Below, one piece after another: positions 1-7,565 of a stretch of DNA of 30,275 bases; positions within the stretch are counted from its first letter, which is position 1; every line of letters starts with the position of its first letter. The position numbers and the translations under genes were made by a program. Under the pieces are notes generated by a model, which was not told the origin of the DNA, did no database searches, and worked only from the letters and a program-made list of their open reading frames with translations. Source of the stretch: Pseudomonadota bacterium (GTDB lineage Bacteria; Pseudomonadota; Gammaproteobacteria; Burkholderiales; Burkholderiaceae); the NCBI GenBank assembly GCA_963205525.1, contig CAUJJP010000104.1:1-30275 (forward strand). Direction: 5' to 3'.

Positions 1-1
1 C

Positions 2-136
2 CACGTCTTCCGCGATCTGCGTGCCGTCGAACAAGCCCTCACGAAAGGCCTTCAAGCATTGGAAGCCAACCCGAAGCGAACCCAGTCAATGACGGGGTTC
101 AAATGGATTACATCTATATCGTTGAACGCAACTTAG
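2..136 (+). CDS. IS630-like transposase, C-terminal end (cut by window edge)
   Basis: The frame is open from the window edge and encodes 44 residues before a TAG stop. The sequence reads VFRDLRAVEQALTKGL, then ALEANPKRTQSMTGFKWI. From memory this resembles the tail of IS630/DDE-superfamily transposases, where a helix rich in Leu and Ala follows the last catalytic acid and ends in a 'RxxSxTxFxWI' stretch. No catalytic residue lies inside the window, so the family call rests on tail similarity only. The stop is two bases from the convergent asparaginase stop, leaving almost no room for a terminal inverted repeat outside the asparaginase gene. It could be an intact element continuing to the left or a decayed relic. 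Confidence 0.5.
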   Translation, partial: HVFRDLRAVEQALTKGLQALEANPKRTQSMTGFKWITSISLNAT

Positions 137-138
137 TA

Positions 139-1176
139 TCAGCCCAGGCGCCGCCAGCTCGCCGCGGGGCGCAGGCGGCCGACCTCGATCCCGTTCCAGT
201 TGCGCAGCACGGCGCCGTGCACGCTGCGCAGCAGCGCCGCGTCCTCGCCTTCGGCGCGCCAGAGGTCCTGCAGCAGGGCGGTCAGCACCACCTCGGCGGC
301 GCGCGCGTTGTTGCCGTCGTCCATCTTGATCGCCAGCCCCAGGCCCAGGGTCGGCAGCGCGGCGCAGTACACGCCTTCGGCGCCGACCTTGCAGCACAGG
401 CGCTCGCCGAAATGCTGCATCAGCCGCGTGTCCAGGCGGCCCTGGCCGCCCACCATCTCGGGCGCGGCGGTGATCGCCTGGCGCAGCCGCTGCGCCGCGC
501 GCGCGTGATCCGGCGCCAGGCCCTGGCCGCTGGCGACGCGGGCAAACGCCAGCGCCAGGTGGCGCAGGGGAATGGCGTAGGTCGGGATCGAGCAGCCGTC
601 GGTGGCGCGCGCGGTGGCGTCGAGGTCGAAACCGGTGGCCGCTTGCAGCGCGGCGCTCACCTCGCGCATCACGGCATGTTCCGCACGCACGTAGCCGCGC
701 AGAAAGCCGCGTGCATCGCCGCTGCCATCCATCGCGCAGCCCAGGCAGACGAAGCCGGCGTGCTTGCCCGAGCAGTTGTTGTGCAGGGCGCTGGGCGAAT
801 CGCCCACGCGTGCCAGCGCCCGCTGTGCCGCCTCGTTGTACGGCCAGTGGGCGCCGCACTCCAGCACCTGCGCGTCCAGCCCGGCCTTGGCCAGCATGGC
901 GGCGGCGGTGCTCACATGGGCCGGCTCGCCGCCGTGCGAGGCGCAGGCCAGTGCCAGCTCGGCGTCGCTCAGGCCCAGGCGCTCGGCGGCGCCGCTGGCA
1001 ACCAGTGGCAGCGCTTGCAGCAGCTTGACCGCCGAGCGTGGAAAGATCGGCCGCTCGACATCGCCGAGCGCGCTGTGCAGTTTGCCGTCGGCGTCGACGA
1101 CCGCGAAGGCGCCGCGGTGCTGCGATTCGACGCCCTCGCCGCGCAACACCTCGACCAGGACGGGGTTGACTGTCAT
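139..1176 (-). CDS. L-asparaginase, Rhizobium etli (ReAV / asparaginase II) type
   Basis: Encodes 345 residues; hydrolyses L-asparagine to aspartate and ammonia, most likely in the cytoplasm since no signal peptide is visible. It belongs to the thermolabile asparaginase II family, unrelated in fold to the E. coli AnsA/AnsB enzymes. Visible active-site features match what I recall for ReAV: the SxxK pair Ser48-Lys51 in PRSAVK, Ser80 in ASHGG, and the Cys135/Lys138 pair in NNCSGKH, with Cys195 in TDGCSIP as the likely further metal ligand. Length is near the family norm. The ATG at 1176 is chosen because residues before it look like non-coding translation and a TACAGT box lies 7 bases upstream. 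It is divergent from the EamA permease, which could move a related metabolite, but that link is only inference. Confidence 0.88.
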   Translation of the reverse strand: MTVNPVLVEVLRGEGVESQHRGAFAVVDADGKLHSALGDVERPIFPRSAVKLLQALPLVASGAAERLGLSDAELALACASHGGEPAHVSTAAAMLAKAGLDAQVLECGAHWPYNEAAQRALARVGDSPSALHNNCSGKHAGFVCLGCAMDGSGDARGFLRGYVRAEHAVMREVSAALQAATGFDLDATARATDGCSIPTYAIPLRHLALAFARVASGQGLAPDHARAAQRLRQAITAAPEMVGGQGRLDTRLMQHFGERLCCKVGAEGVYCAALPTLGLGLAIKMDDGNNARAAEVVLTALLQDLWRAEGEDAALLRSVHGAVLRNWNGIEVGRLRPAASWRRLG

Positions 1177-2119
1177 GGGCCGCACTGTAGCGGCGGCCCG
1201 GCGCCGTCGCGCGCAGGTTGACCGGCAGAATCGCGCGATCTCAGCCACCGTCCTGGCGCTGGTGCTGTGTGCCGCGCTGCTGCATGCCACCTGGAACATC
1301 GCCGCCAAGAAGGCCGGTGGTGGCGACAGCTTCGTCTTCATGGGCGCGCTGATGGTGGGTGTGCTGTGGGCACCGGTGGCGCTGGGCTGCTGCGGGCGCG
1401 AGCTGCTGTCGCTGACGCTGCCCCAGTGGGCTTTGATCGGCGCCACCACGCTGGTTCACCTGGCCTACTACCGCTGCCTGCTCGCCGGCTACCGCGCCGC
1501 CGACCTGACCGTGGTCTACCCGGTGGCGCGCGGCAGTGGCCCGCTGATCACGGTGCTTGTGGCCGTGCTCTGGCTGGGCGAGCGTCCGGGCTGGCTGGGT
1601 GCCGCCGGCGTGGCCGCGGTCTGCGGCGGTGTCTTCATCCTCGCCGGCGGGCCGCGGCTGCTGCGTGCGCACGGCGACCCCAGGCTGCGCGCCGGGCTGC
1701 GCTGGGGCTTGCTCACCGGGCTGTTCATCGCCGGCTACTCGGTGCTGGATGGGGTGGCGGTCAAGCTGCTGCTGATTCCGCCGATCCTGCTGGACTGGCT
1801 GACCAACCTGCTGCGTGCGCCGTTGCTGGCGCCGGCCCAGTGGCGCCGCTGGCAACACGACTCCGCAGCCATGGTGCTTGAGTGGCGTACCCAGTGGCCT
1901 TACGCCCTGGTCGGTGCGCTGCTCGCGCCGGCGGGCTATGTGATGGTCTTGTACGCGCTCACGATGGCGCCCATGTCCCTGGTCTCGCCGGCGCGCGAGC
2001 TCTCGCTGCTGTTCGCCGCCCTGATCGGCGGCCGATTGCTGGGTGAAGGCGAACGCTGGCTGCGGCTGCTTGGGGCCGGCTGCATAGCGGCCGGCGTGGC
2101 GATGCTGGCCGCAGCCTGA
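1175..2119 (+). CDS. EamA/DMT-family membrane transporter
   Basis: A 314-residue reading from the ATG at 1175. The protein is a chain of about ten hydrophobic helices in two EamA repeats: the first begins at VLALVLCAALLHATWN and runs through the segment with VVYPVARGSGP, the second contains APAGYVMVLYALTMAP and SLVSPARELSLLFAAL. These Tyr-Pro/Ala-Arg patterns are typical of drug/metabolite transporters, which export amino acids and related compounds; the substrate cannot be read from sequence. The start is uncertain: the ATG at 1175 shares its CATG palindrome with the divergent asparaginase start and adds an arginine-rich leader. The expected family N-terminus begins at codon 1238, which is ATC, preceded by CAGAAT and 6 bases. 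Starting there the protein would be 293 residues. Confidence 0.85.
   Translation: MGRTVAAARRRRAQVDRQNRAISATVLALVLCAALLHATWNIAAKKAGGGDSFVFMGALMVGVLWAPVALGCCGRELLSLTLPQWALIGATTLVHLAYYRCLLAGYRAADLTVVYPVARGSGPLITVLVAVLWLGERPGWLGAAGVAAVCGGVFILAGGPRLLRAHGDPRLRAGLRWGLLTGLFIAGYSVLDGVAVKLLLIPPILLDWLTNLLRAPLLAPAQWRRWQHDSAAMVLEWRTQWPYALVGALLAPAGYVMVLYALTMAPMSLVSPARELSLLFAALIGGRLLGEGERWLRLLGAGCIAAGVAMLAAA
1184..1189 (-). promoter_or_regulatory. Candidate -10 box for the asparaginase gene
   Basis: On the minus strand TACAGT ends 7 bases before the asparaginase ATG, with no Shine-Dalgarno sequence between. This fits a transcript starting at or next to the start codon. No good -35 hexamer is visible. The same arrangement recurs at several genes in this window. 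Confidence 0.35.
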
Positions 2120-2395
2120 GCGAGCCGAACAGCATGGACTCAACCGAACCGTCGACGACGGGCCACCTCTCCAGGAGTTCGCGTATCCCTGGGTTTGTAC
2201 GGAGGCACAGCAATGAGAAATGACCGCTCTTGGGTGGATCTCCTGGCGCTGGACACACTCGGTTGCCGCCGATGCGTTTGACCCCGCCCATTCCCCCCGA
2301 ATCAGGGGGTTTGTGGCCCCAAGGGCGACGCGTAAAACTCGTTCGCACCAAGTGACCCATCCCAGCGGTCCATCTGCCAACCCGAGGAGTCCAGG
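2120..2395. other. Intergenic region of 276 bases, no convincing gene
   Basis: Lies between the EamA permease and the PEP-CTERM gene. It holds a small inverted repeat, CCCCC and GGGGG arms around GAATCA near 2293-2310, without a T-run. Base composition is lower in GC than the flanking genes and short open frames have no recognisable product. I suspect mobile-element leftover sequence but cannot prove it. No clear sigma-70 or sigma-54 promoter is seen; a GAGGAG ribosome binding site sits just before the PEP-CTERM start. Confidence 0.4.
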
Positions 2396-2920
2396 ATGAA
2401 ATCCAGGTCCATCGCCCTAGCCGCCGCGATCGCGCTCAGTGCCTTCGGCGCCCATGCAACCACCACCAACTGGGGTACGCATGACGACCTGGAGATCGGT
2501 GTCGGGCTGGTGCACGGCGCCTTCACCGACTATTTCACCTTCGACATCGCGCCCGATGCGAAGACGGTGACCAGCACCACCGTTGCCAACAACCTGGGCA
2601 ACGGCTTCATCCTGAACGTTGCCGATGGCATGTATTCGGTCTGGTCGGCCGGGGCCGACATGGCCGTGGGTGGTGGCGACGACGCCCAGCTCTCCGCCAA
2701 CTTCTCGTTCGACGGCCAGAGTGGCGACGCCTACCACAGCATCAAGCTTGACCCTGGCAGCTACTACTTCATGGTGAGCGGCAACGGCAATGGGTCGTCT
2801 GGTGGCTTCTACACCCTGACTTCGACCATCACACCGGTTCCGGAGCCCGAGAACGCGGCGCTGTTCCTGGCCGGCCTGGGGATGCTGGGCTTCATGATGC
2901 GCCGTCGGCGCAACGACTGA
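2396..2920 (+). CDS. FxDxF-family PEP-CTERM secreted protein
   Basis: Encodes 174 residues. Residues 1-21 form a Sec signal peptide with a likely cut after HA (SAFGAHA). The mature part carries FTDYF at residues 43-47, the FxDxF signature of a PEP-CTERM subfamily, followed by a beta-rich, Gly/Asn/Ser-rich region. The C-terminus (148-174) is a full PEP-CTERM sorting signal: VPEPE, a hydrophobic helix, then RRRR. Such proteins are processed by an exosortase (XrtA type) at the cytoplasmic membrane and released or anchored at the cell surface, in bacteria that make exopolysaccharide. No exosortase or EPS genes lie in the window, so the partner must be elsewhere. The start is supported by GAGGAG about 8 bases upstream. 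Function of the mature domain is unknown. Confidence 0.88.
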   Translation: MKSRSIALAAAIALSAFGAHATTTNWGTHDDLEIGVGLVHGAFTDYFTFDIAPDAKTVTSTTVANNLGNGFILNVADGMYSVWSAGADMAVGGGDDAQLSANFSFDGQSGDAYHSIKLDPGSYYFMVSGNGNGSSGGFYTLTSTITPVPEPENAALFLAGLGMLGFMMRRRRND

Positions 2921-2969
2921 ACGCAAATCCATCGGTTGCCGGCTCGGGTCGGCAATCGTGGTTCGAGTC

Positions 2970-3000
2970 GACAAGGCGAGCCGCGGTGCTCGCCTTTGTC
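2970..3000 (+). terminator. Probable terminator after the PEP-CTERM gene
   Basis: An inverted repeat pairs GACAAGGCGAGC with GCTCGCCTTTGTC (one bulged base) around a 6-base loop, followed by a short T-containing tail. It sits 50 bases after the stop and between convergent genes, so it may serve both strands. Confidence 0.65.
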
Positions 3001-3146
3001 GTTTGGCTGCTGGCGTTTGGCCGTTGTCGTTTGGCCGCCCGCTGGATGCGACGGGCGCGTCGGGCACGGAGCGTCGTTTGCGGCGCCTGCTCAATTCGGG
3101 CTTCGGGGTGCAACCTCGACGCGCTGAGCCAGCCCGGCAACTCGGG

Positions 3147-4871
3147 TCAGGGGGGCGTCGCTGGGCCCGGCGATGCAGCGGCCTTCGCCGCCGCCGCCAG
3201 CAAGCCGTGCATCTCGGCGGTGCTGCCTCGGCCGACGCTCAGGACCGTCAGACGCGGTTGCGGCTGACGCTGCCCGCGCGGATCGACCAGGCGCCAGGCG
3301 TCGCGGATCTCGCTTTCCACCGGCGCCGGGTCGTCCCCCGCCCCGAGCAGCACGATCAGCCGTTGCAGCGGCACGCGCTGCAGCACGGCTTCGAGCTCGA
3401 AGCGCGTGCCCAGGCGGCCCGGGTTGTACTCCCGCAGGTCCAGCAGCACGACGCCGGCGCGGTCCATCAAGGTGAGCACGGTGGCGCGCCAGCTGTCGTT
3501 GCTGCAGAACAGTTCGTGCACCCGGCAGCGGCCGTCCGGATCCCGGTCGCCGGCCAGTGCCTGCACACGTGGCGCAATCTCCTCGACCTCGACGATGAAT
3601 CGCTGGCGCAGTCGCCCCCGCAGGAAGGCGAAGAACTCATCGGGTTCCATGTTGCCGCCGGCCAGATCCGGGCCGGCAATCATCCAGGTCGGGCCGGCGA
3701 AGCGCCAGCGGGCGAGAAAGCGGTCGGTGAAGGCCTCGCTGCGCGCACTGGGCTTGAACACGCGCAGCATCAGCAGCGCGCCGCAGGGCGCCGGGGCGCG
3801 GCGGCGCGCCCACCAAAGCGCCATGCGTTCCAGGGCACGCCAGCCGAGCCAGGCCAGGAGCATGAGCAGCGCCATCCACTGCATGGCGCCTTGGGTTCGC
3901 TCGTCGAAGGAGATCGCCAGCACCAGTGCACCGCAGCAGCCGGTGACCAGCGCCCAGTAGGCATGCAGCGACATCTGCTGGTCGCTGAAGCGCCGTTCCT
4001 CATAGCGCCGCGCCAGACGCATCAGCATGCGCCACGCCGCTGCAGTGGCCAGCGCCAGCAGGGAGAGCAGGTAAAGGCCGGCCCAGGCCCAGTCCTCGGC
4101 CGCCAGTTCGCCGTCCGTGCCGTTGTCGAAGGCCGCTGCAAGGGCCACCCCGGCGGCGAAGACCACCATGCCGACCGACAGCGCCGCCACCAGCGGCGGA
4201 CCGGCGCCGCGCACCGCCGGACGCAGGAAGGCCGCGATGGTGGCGGCCAGCAGGGCGGTGGCGGCGGCCAGGGCGGCGGACGAGAGCGGGTCGGCCCCAG
4301 CGGCCACCAGACCGTAGGCGAACACCGCGACCGTGATGCCGGCGGCGATCCAGACCCTGTCCTCCGGCAGGCCGGCCTGGAAGGCCCAGCCCAGCGCTGC
4401 CGGCAGGACCAGCAGCGGCCACAGCAGCAAGTGTGCGGCGAGCATCTGAGCGGGCAGCCCCGTGTCGTCGGCGGCATCCACGGCCAAAGTCTCGCCGCTG
4501 AGTTGCGACCAGACGACGGCCGCCAGCAGCAGCACGACGAGCAGCAGCCACCAGTACAGCAGACCGGCGACAAACTGCACCGAGAGCACGCGTCGGCGCA
4601 GCGCCTGGGCGGCGCGTGCGGCATCGAGCGCCTGGACCTCGGCCGCCGCCTGGTGGTCCAGGAACAGCGGCATCCGGTTCGGCGGCGCGGTCGGCCGGTG
4701 CAGCTCCGGTGCATGGATGCCGCGTGCCAGCTTCGCCTGCAGCGCCGTGACGGCGCGCACATAGCGCCTGCGCACCCAGGCCGCGCCCGCCATTGCCAAC
4801 GGCACCAGCAGCAGGAAGAGCAGCGCGACGACGGCGCTCCACTGCGTCAGGTTGAGTTCGTCGTCGGTCAT
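3147..4871 (-). CDS. Polytopic membrane protein with uncharacterised cytosolic C-terminal domain
   Basis: Encodes 574 residues; I do not recognise a named family. Predicted membrane helices fall near residues 13-33, 98-121, 143-164, 172-192, 198-216, 226-247, 264-281, 303-321 and 331-347. Helices 1 and 2 are separated by a hydrophilic stretch (34-95) with the segment RMPLFLDHQAAAEVQ. After the last helix a basic linker (348-361) leads to a compact alpha/beta domain (about 365-548) with alternating hydrophobic strands: LLMLRVF, WMIAGPDLA, GVVLLDLREY and RLIVLL, plus a helical EPDEFFAFLRGRL and the polar FCSNDSW. The strand order suggests a Rossmann-like or TIR-like fold. I recall similar domains in uncharacterised membrane proteins of proteobacteria and cyanobacteria. 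The redoxin gene lies 99 bases upstream on the same strand. Confidence 0.72.
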   Translation of the reverse strand: MTDDELNLTQWSAVVALLFLLLVPLAMAGAAWVRRRYVRAVTALQAKLARGIHAPELHRPTAPPNRMPLFLDHQAAAEVQALDAARAAQALRRRVLSVQFVAGLLYWWLLLVVLLLAAVVWSQLSGETLAVDAADDTGLPAQMLAAHLLLWPLLVLPAALGWAFQAGLPEDRVWIAAGITVAVFAYGLVAAGADPLSSAALAAATALLAATIAAFLRPAVRGAGPPLVAALSVGMVVFAAGVALAAAFDNGTDGELAAEDWAWAGLYLLSLLALATAAAWRMLMRLARRYEERRFSDQQMSLHAYWALVTGCCGALVLAISFDERTQGAMQWMALLMLLAWLGWRALERMALWWARRRAPAPCGALLMLRVFKPSARSEAFTDRFLARWRFAGPTWMIAGPDLAGGNMEPDEFFAFLRGRLRQRFIVEVEEIAPRVQALAGDRDPDGRCRVHELFCSNDSWRATVLTLMDRAGVVLLDLREYNPGRLGTRFELEAVLQRVPLQRLIVLLGAGDDPAPVESEIRDAWRLVDPRGQRQPQPRLTVLSVGRGSTAEMHGLLAAAAKAAASPGPATPP

Positions 4872-4970
4872 CGCCGCCGCAGTGTGCGTACACCGGAGCG
4901 ACTGTGAATCCCGCAGATCGTGCCGGCGCGTGTGTGCAGAGACGGTGGTCGAGCGTGGTGGCGCCCGTCT

Positions 4971-5489
4971 TCAAAGACGGCAGACCGGTGCAAGGTCGGC
5001 GTGCACCGCGACCTCCGTAGCCGCAGCGCCGCTGCGCTGGCGCTCGATGAGCTGACCGATCGCGAGCCCCAGGCGCAGGTCGTCCAGATGGCCGAAATGG
5101 CGCAGCGCCAGCCTGCCATCGCGGTCGAACAGCATCAGCGTCGGTGTGCCTTCCAGCGCCCAGCGCTGCATGGTGGCGGGCATCGACGAACCCGGCTGTG
5201 CACGATCGACCGCGATCGGGAACGTGAGCTGGTACTCGGCGGCGAAGGCGCGCAAGGCATCGGGCGTCATCACCGCGTGGTGCTCGAACACGCTGTGCAT
5301 GCCGATCACGGCAACTTCCGCGCGCGGCAGCGCGGCGTGCAGGCTGCGCGCCTGCGGCAGGCTGTGGCGGGCGCAGCCCTGGCAAAGCATCTGGAACACG
5401 GTCAGCACCACCACCCGGCCGCGCAGCGCCTGCAGGCTCAGCGGTGCGTCGGTGTTGATCCACTCGCTGGCGTCGATCTCGTGGTTCAT
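4971..5489 (-). CDS. Thioredoxin-fold (redoxin, AhpC/TSA-like) protein
   Basis: Encodes 172 residues with a TlpA/AhpC-type layout: an N-terminal LQALRGRVVVLTVFQ strand, the CQGC motif (CxxC) at the start of the first helix, then VAVIGMHSVFEHH, FPIAVDRA, and the cis-Pro-like GTPTLMLFDRDGR. These are the usual thioredoxin-fold elements of a thiol-disulfide oxidoreductase or peroxiredoxin-like protein. No signal peptide or membrane anchor is seen, so a cytoplasmic location is likely, unlike most TlpA proteins. The ATG at 5489 is chosen because coding character begins there; no strong ribosome binding site is visible. It is upstream of the membrane-protein gene on the same strand and may be co-transcribed with it. 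Confidence 0.8.
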   Translation of the reverse strand: MNHEIDASEWINTDAPLSLQALRGRVVVLTVFQMLCQGCARHSLPQARSLHAALPRAEVAVIGMHSVFEHHAVMTPDALRAFAAEYQLTFPIAVDRAQPGSSMPATMQRWALEGTPTLMLFDRDGRLALRHFGHLDDLRLGLAIGQLIERQRSGAAATEVAVHADLAPVCRL

Positions 5490-5723
5490 GCGGGGCTCGG
5501 CTGAGAGGGGCTGAGGACGCCAGCGGGCGGGCAGGTCCCCGGCACGCGGGCGACCGGCCCATTGGAGCATGCCACCCGTGGCGTGCGTGGGGCGGCGCGC
5601 CAGCGCACCCGCTGCCAGTGGTGCTTTTCCCAGCCGTGCGCAGGGCGCGGCCGGTCTCGGACCTGCCGGGCGTCTGCAGGGTGCCCGCCTGGGTTCCCCG
5701 GGGACCTCCGGACGTGGGCTCGC

Positions 5724-5729
5724 TAGACT
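5724..5729 (+). promoter_or_regulatory. Candidate -10 box for the ABC exporter gene
   Basis: TAGACT is followed by exactly 6 bases and then the ATG at 5736. No Shine-Dalgarno lies between, which suggests a leaderless mRNA. A recognisable -35 hexamer is not seen. Confidence 0.4.
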
Positions 5730-5735
5730 CGCCCG

Positions 5736-7556
5736 ATGTCTTCCTCTCGTCCCCAACGCGCGGCCGCCAAGTCGCCGCGATCGCTGTCCGGGCTGCTGCC
5801 TTTCCTGCGCCCCTATCGCGGGCAGATCGCGCTGGCGCTGTTCTTCCTGGTGCTGGCGGCGCTGAGCACGCTGGCGTTCCCGATCGCGCTCAAGAGCCTG
5901 GTCGACGAAGGCCTGGTGGCGGCCGCGCCGGGCGAGCGGCTGCTCGCGATGCGCGACCACTTCCTCGGCCTGTTCGCCGTCGGTGCCGCGCTCGGGCTCT
6001 TTTCGGCGCTGCGCTTTTACATGGTGACCTGGATCGGCGAGCGCATCACTGCCGACCTGCGCAACGCCGTCTACCGCCACGTGGTGCAGCAAAGCCCGGA
6101 GTTCTTCGAGACCACCGCCACCGGCGAGGTGCTCAGCCGGCTGACCACCGACACCACGCGGGTGCAGACGGTGGTGGGATCGTCTCTGAGCATGGGTTTG
6201 CGCAACACGGTCATGGGTGCCGGTGCGCTGGTGGCACTGGTCGTCACCAACCCGGTGGTGATGACGCAGGTGCTGGGGCTGCTGGTGCTGGTGGTCGCAC
6301 CCAGCCTGTACTTCGGCTCGCGCGTGCGGCGGCTCAGCCGCGCCAGCCAGGATCGGGTCGCCGATTCGAGCGCCATCGCCGCCGAGGTGCTCAACGCAGT
6401 GCCGGTGGTGCAGAGCTTTCACCAGCAGGCGCGCGAAGCGGCGCGCTTCGACGCCGCCACCGAAAGCGCCTTCGACACCGCACTCAAGCGCACCCGGGTG
6501 CGCTCGCTGCGGGTGGCCTTCATCATCACCGCCACCTTCGGCGCCCTGATCTGGGGCCTGTACCAGGGCACTCAGGCGGTGCTGCGCGGCGACATCAGCG
6601 CCGGGCACCTGGGGCAGACGGTGTTCTTCGTCATCATCTTCGTCAGCTCGGTGGCGGTGCTGTCCGAGGTCTACGGCGACCTGCTGCGCGCCGCCGGGGC
6701 CACCGAGCGCCTGATGGAGTTGCTGGCCAGCAAGAGCCCGGTGGCGGAACCGGTGGCGCCGCTGGCGCTGCCGCCGGTGCGCGGCGGCTCGGCGGTGCGT
6801 TTCGAGGACGTGCGCTTCAGCTATCCATCGCGGCCGCAGACGGCGGCGCTGGACGGTTTCAGCCTGACGGTGCAGCCGGGCGAGACGGTGGCCCTGGTCG
6901 GACCCAGCGGCGCCGGCAAGAGCACCGTGCTGCAACTGCTGCTGCGCTTTTACGACGCCGCAAGCGGCGGCATCGAGCTCGACGGCGTGCCAGTCGACCG
7001 ACTGGCGCTGGCCGACCTGCGCGGGCGCATCGGCATCGTGCCGCAGGACAGCACCATCTTCTCCACCAGCGCGCTGGAGAACATCCGCTACGGCCGCCCG
7101 GATGCGAGCGACGAGGAGGTGTTCGCGGCCGCGCGCGCCGCCTTCGCGCACGACTTCATCAGCGCCTTGCCGCAGGGCTATGCCAGCTTCCTGGGCGAGC
7201 GCGGGCTGCGCCTGTCGGGCGGCCAGCGCCAGCGCATCAGCATCGCGCGTGCCTTGCTGAAGAACCCGCCGCTGCTGCTGCTGGACGAGGCCACCAGCGC
7301 GCTCGACGCCGAGAGCGAGCGCATGGTGCAGGCGGCGCTGGAGCGCGCGATGCGGGGCCGCACGACGATCGTCATCGCGCACCGGCTGGCCACCGTGCTG
7401 CAGGCCGACCGCATCGTCGTGCTCGACGGCGGGCGCATCGTCGACATCGGCCGCCACGACGAGCTGGCGGCGCGCGAAGGCCTCTACGCCCGGCTGGCGG
7501 CGATGCAGTTCGACCTCGCGCCGGCCGCCGCGGCGGATTCGTCGCCCGCCGGATAA
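5736..7556 (+). CDS. MsbA-related ABC exporter, fused permease and ATPase
   Basis: Encodes 606 residues, a typical half-transporter that acts as a dimer in the inner membrane. Residues 25-325 are the type-I exporter transmembrane domain with about six helices. Residues 354-590 are the nucleotide-binding domain: Walker A GPSGAGKST at 389-397, Q-loop VPQD with Gln437, signature LSGGQ at 493-497, Walker B LLLLDE at 513-518 and switch His549 in IAHRLA. All catalytic elements are intact. The overall pattern matches the 'MsbA-related' proteobacterial subfamily rather than MsbA itself; the substrate, perhaps a lipid or hydrophobic compound, is not known. It is followed 9 bases later by thyA. Confidence 0.92.
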   Translation: MSSSRPQRAAAKSPRSLSGLLPFLRPYRGQIALALFFLVLAALSTLAFPIALKSLVDEGLVAAAPGERLLAMRDHFLGLFAVGAALGLFSALRFYMVTWIGERITADLRNAVYRHVVQQSPEFFETTATGEVLSRLTTDTTRVQTVVGSSLSMGLRNTVMGAGALVALVVTNPVVMTQVLGLLVLVVAPSLYFGSRVRRLSRASQDRVADSSAIAAEVLNAVPVVQSFHQQAREAARFDAATESAFDTALKRTRVRSLRVAFIITATFGALIWGLYQGTQAVLRGDISAGHLGQTVFFVIIFVSSVAVLSEVYGDLLRAAGATERLMELLASKSPVAEPVAPLALPPVRGGSAVRFEDVRFSYPSRPQTAALDGFSLTVQPGETVALVGPSGAGKSTVLQLLLRFYDAASGGIELDGVPVDRLALADLRGRIGIVPQDSTIFSTSALENIRYGRPDASDEEVFAAARAAFAHDFISALPQGYASFLGERGLRLSGGQRQRISIARALLKNPPLLLLDEATSALDAESERMVQAALERAMRGRTTIVIAHRLATVLQADRIVVLDGGRIVDIGRHDELAAREGLYARLAAMQFDLAPAAAADSSPAG

Positions 7557-7557
7557 T
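7552..7557 (+). promoter_or_regulatory. Candidate -10 box for thyA
   Basis: GATAAT overlaps the stop codon of the ABC exporter gene and ends 8 bases before the thyA ATG. It matches five of six consensus positions. If used, thyA would have a nearly leaderless transcript of its own in addition to any read-through. Confidence 0.35.
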
Positions 7558-7565
7558 CGGCGCCC

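Noticed and set aside
2160..2290. Possible sigma-54 promoter (TGG...GC spacing) upstream of the PEP-CTERM gene
   Set aside because: A GG-N10-GC pair exists but most other consensus bases do not match, so it is no better than chance.
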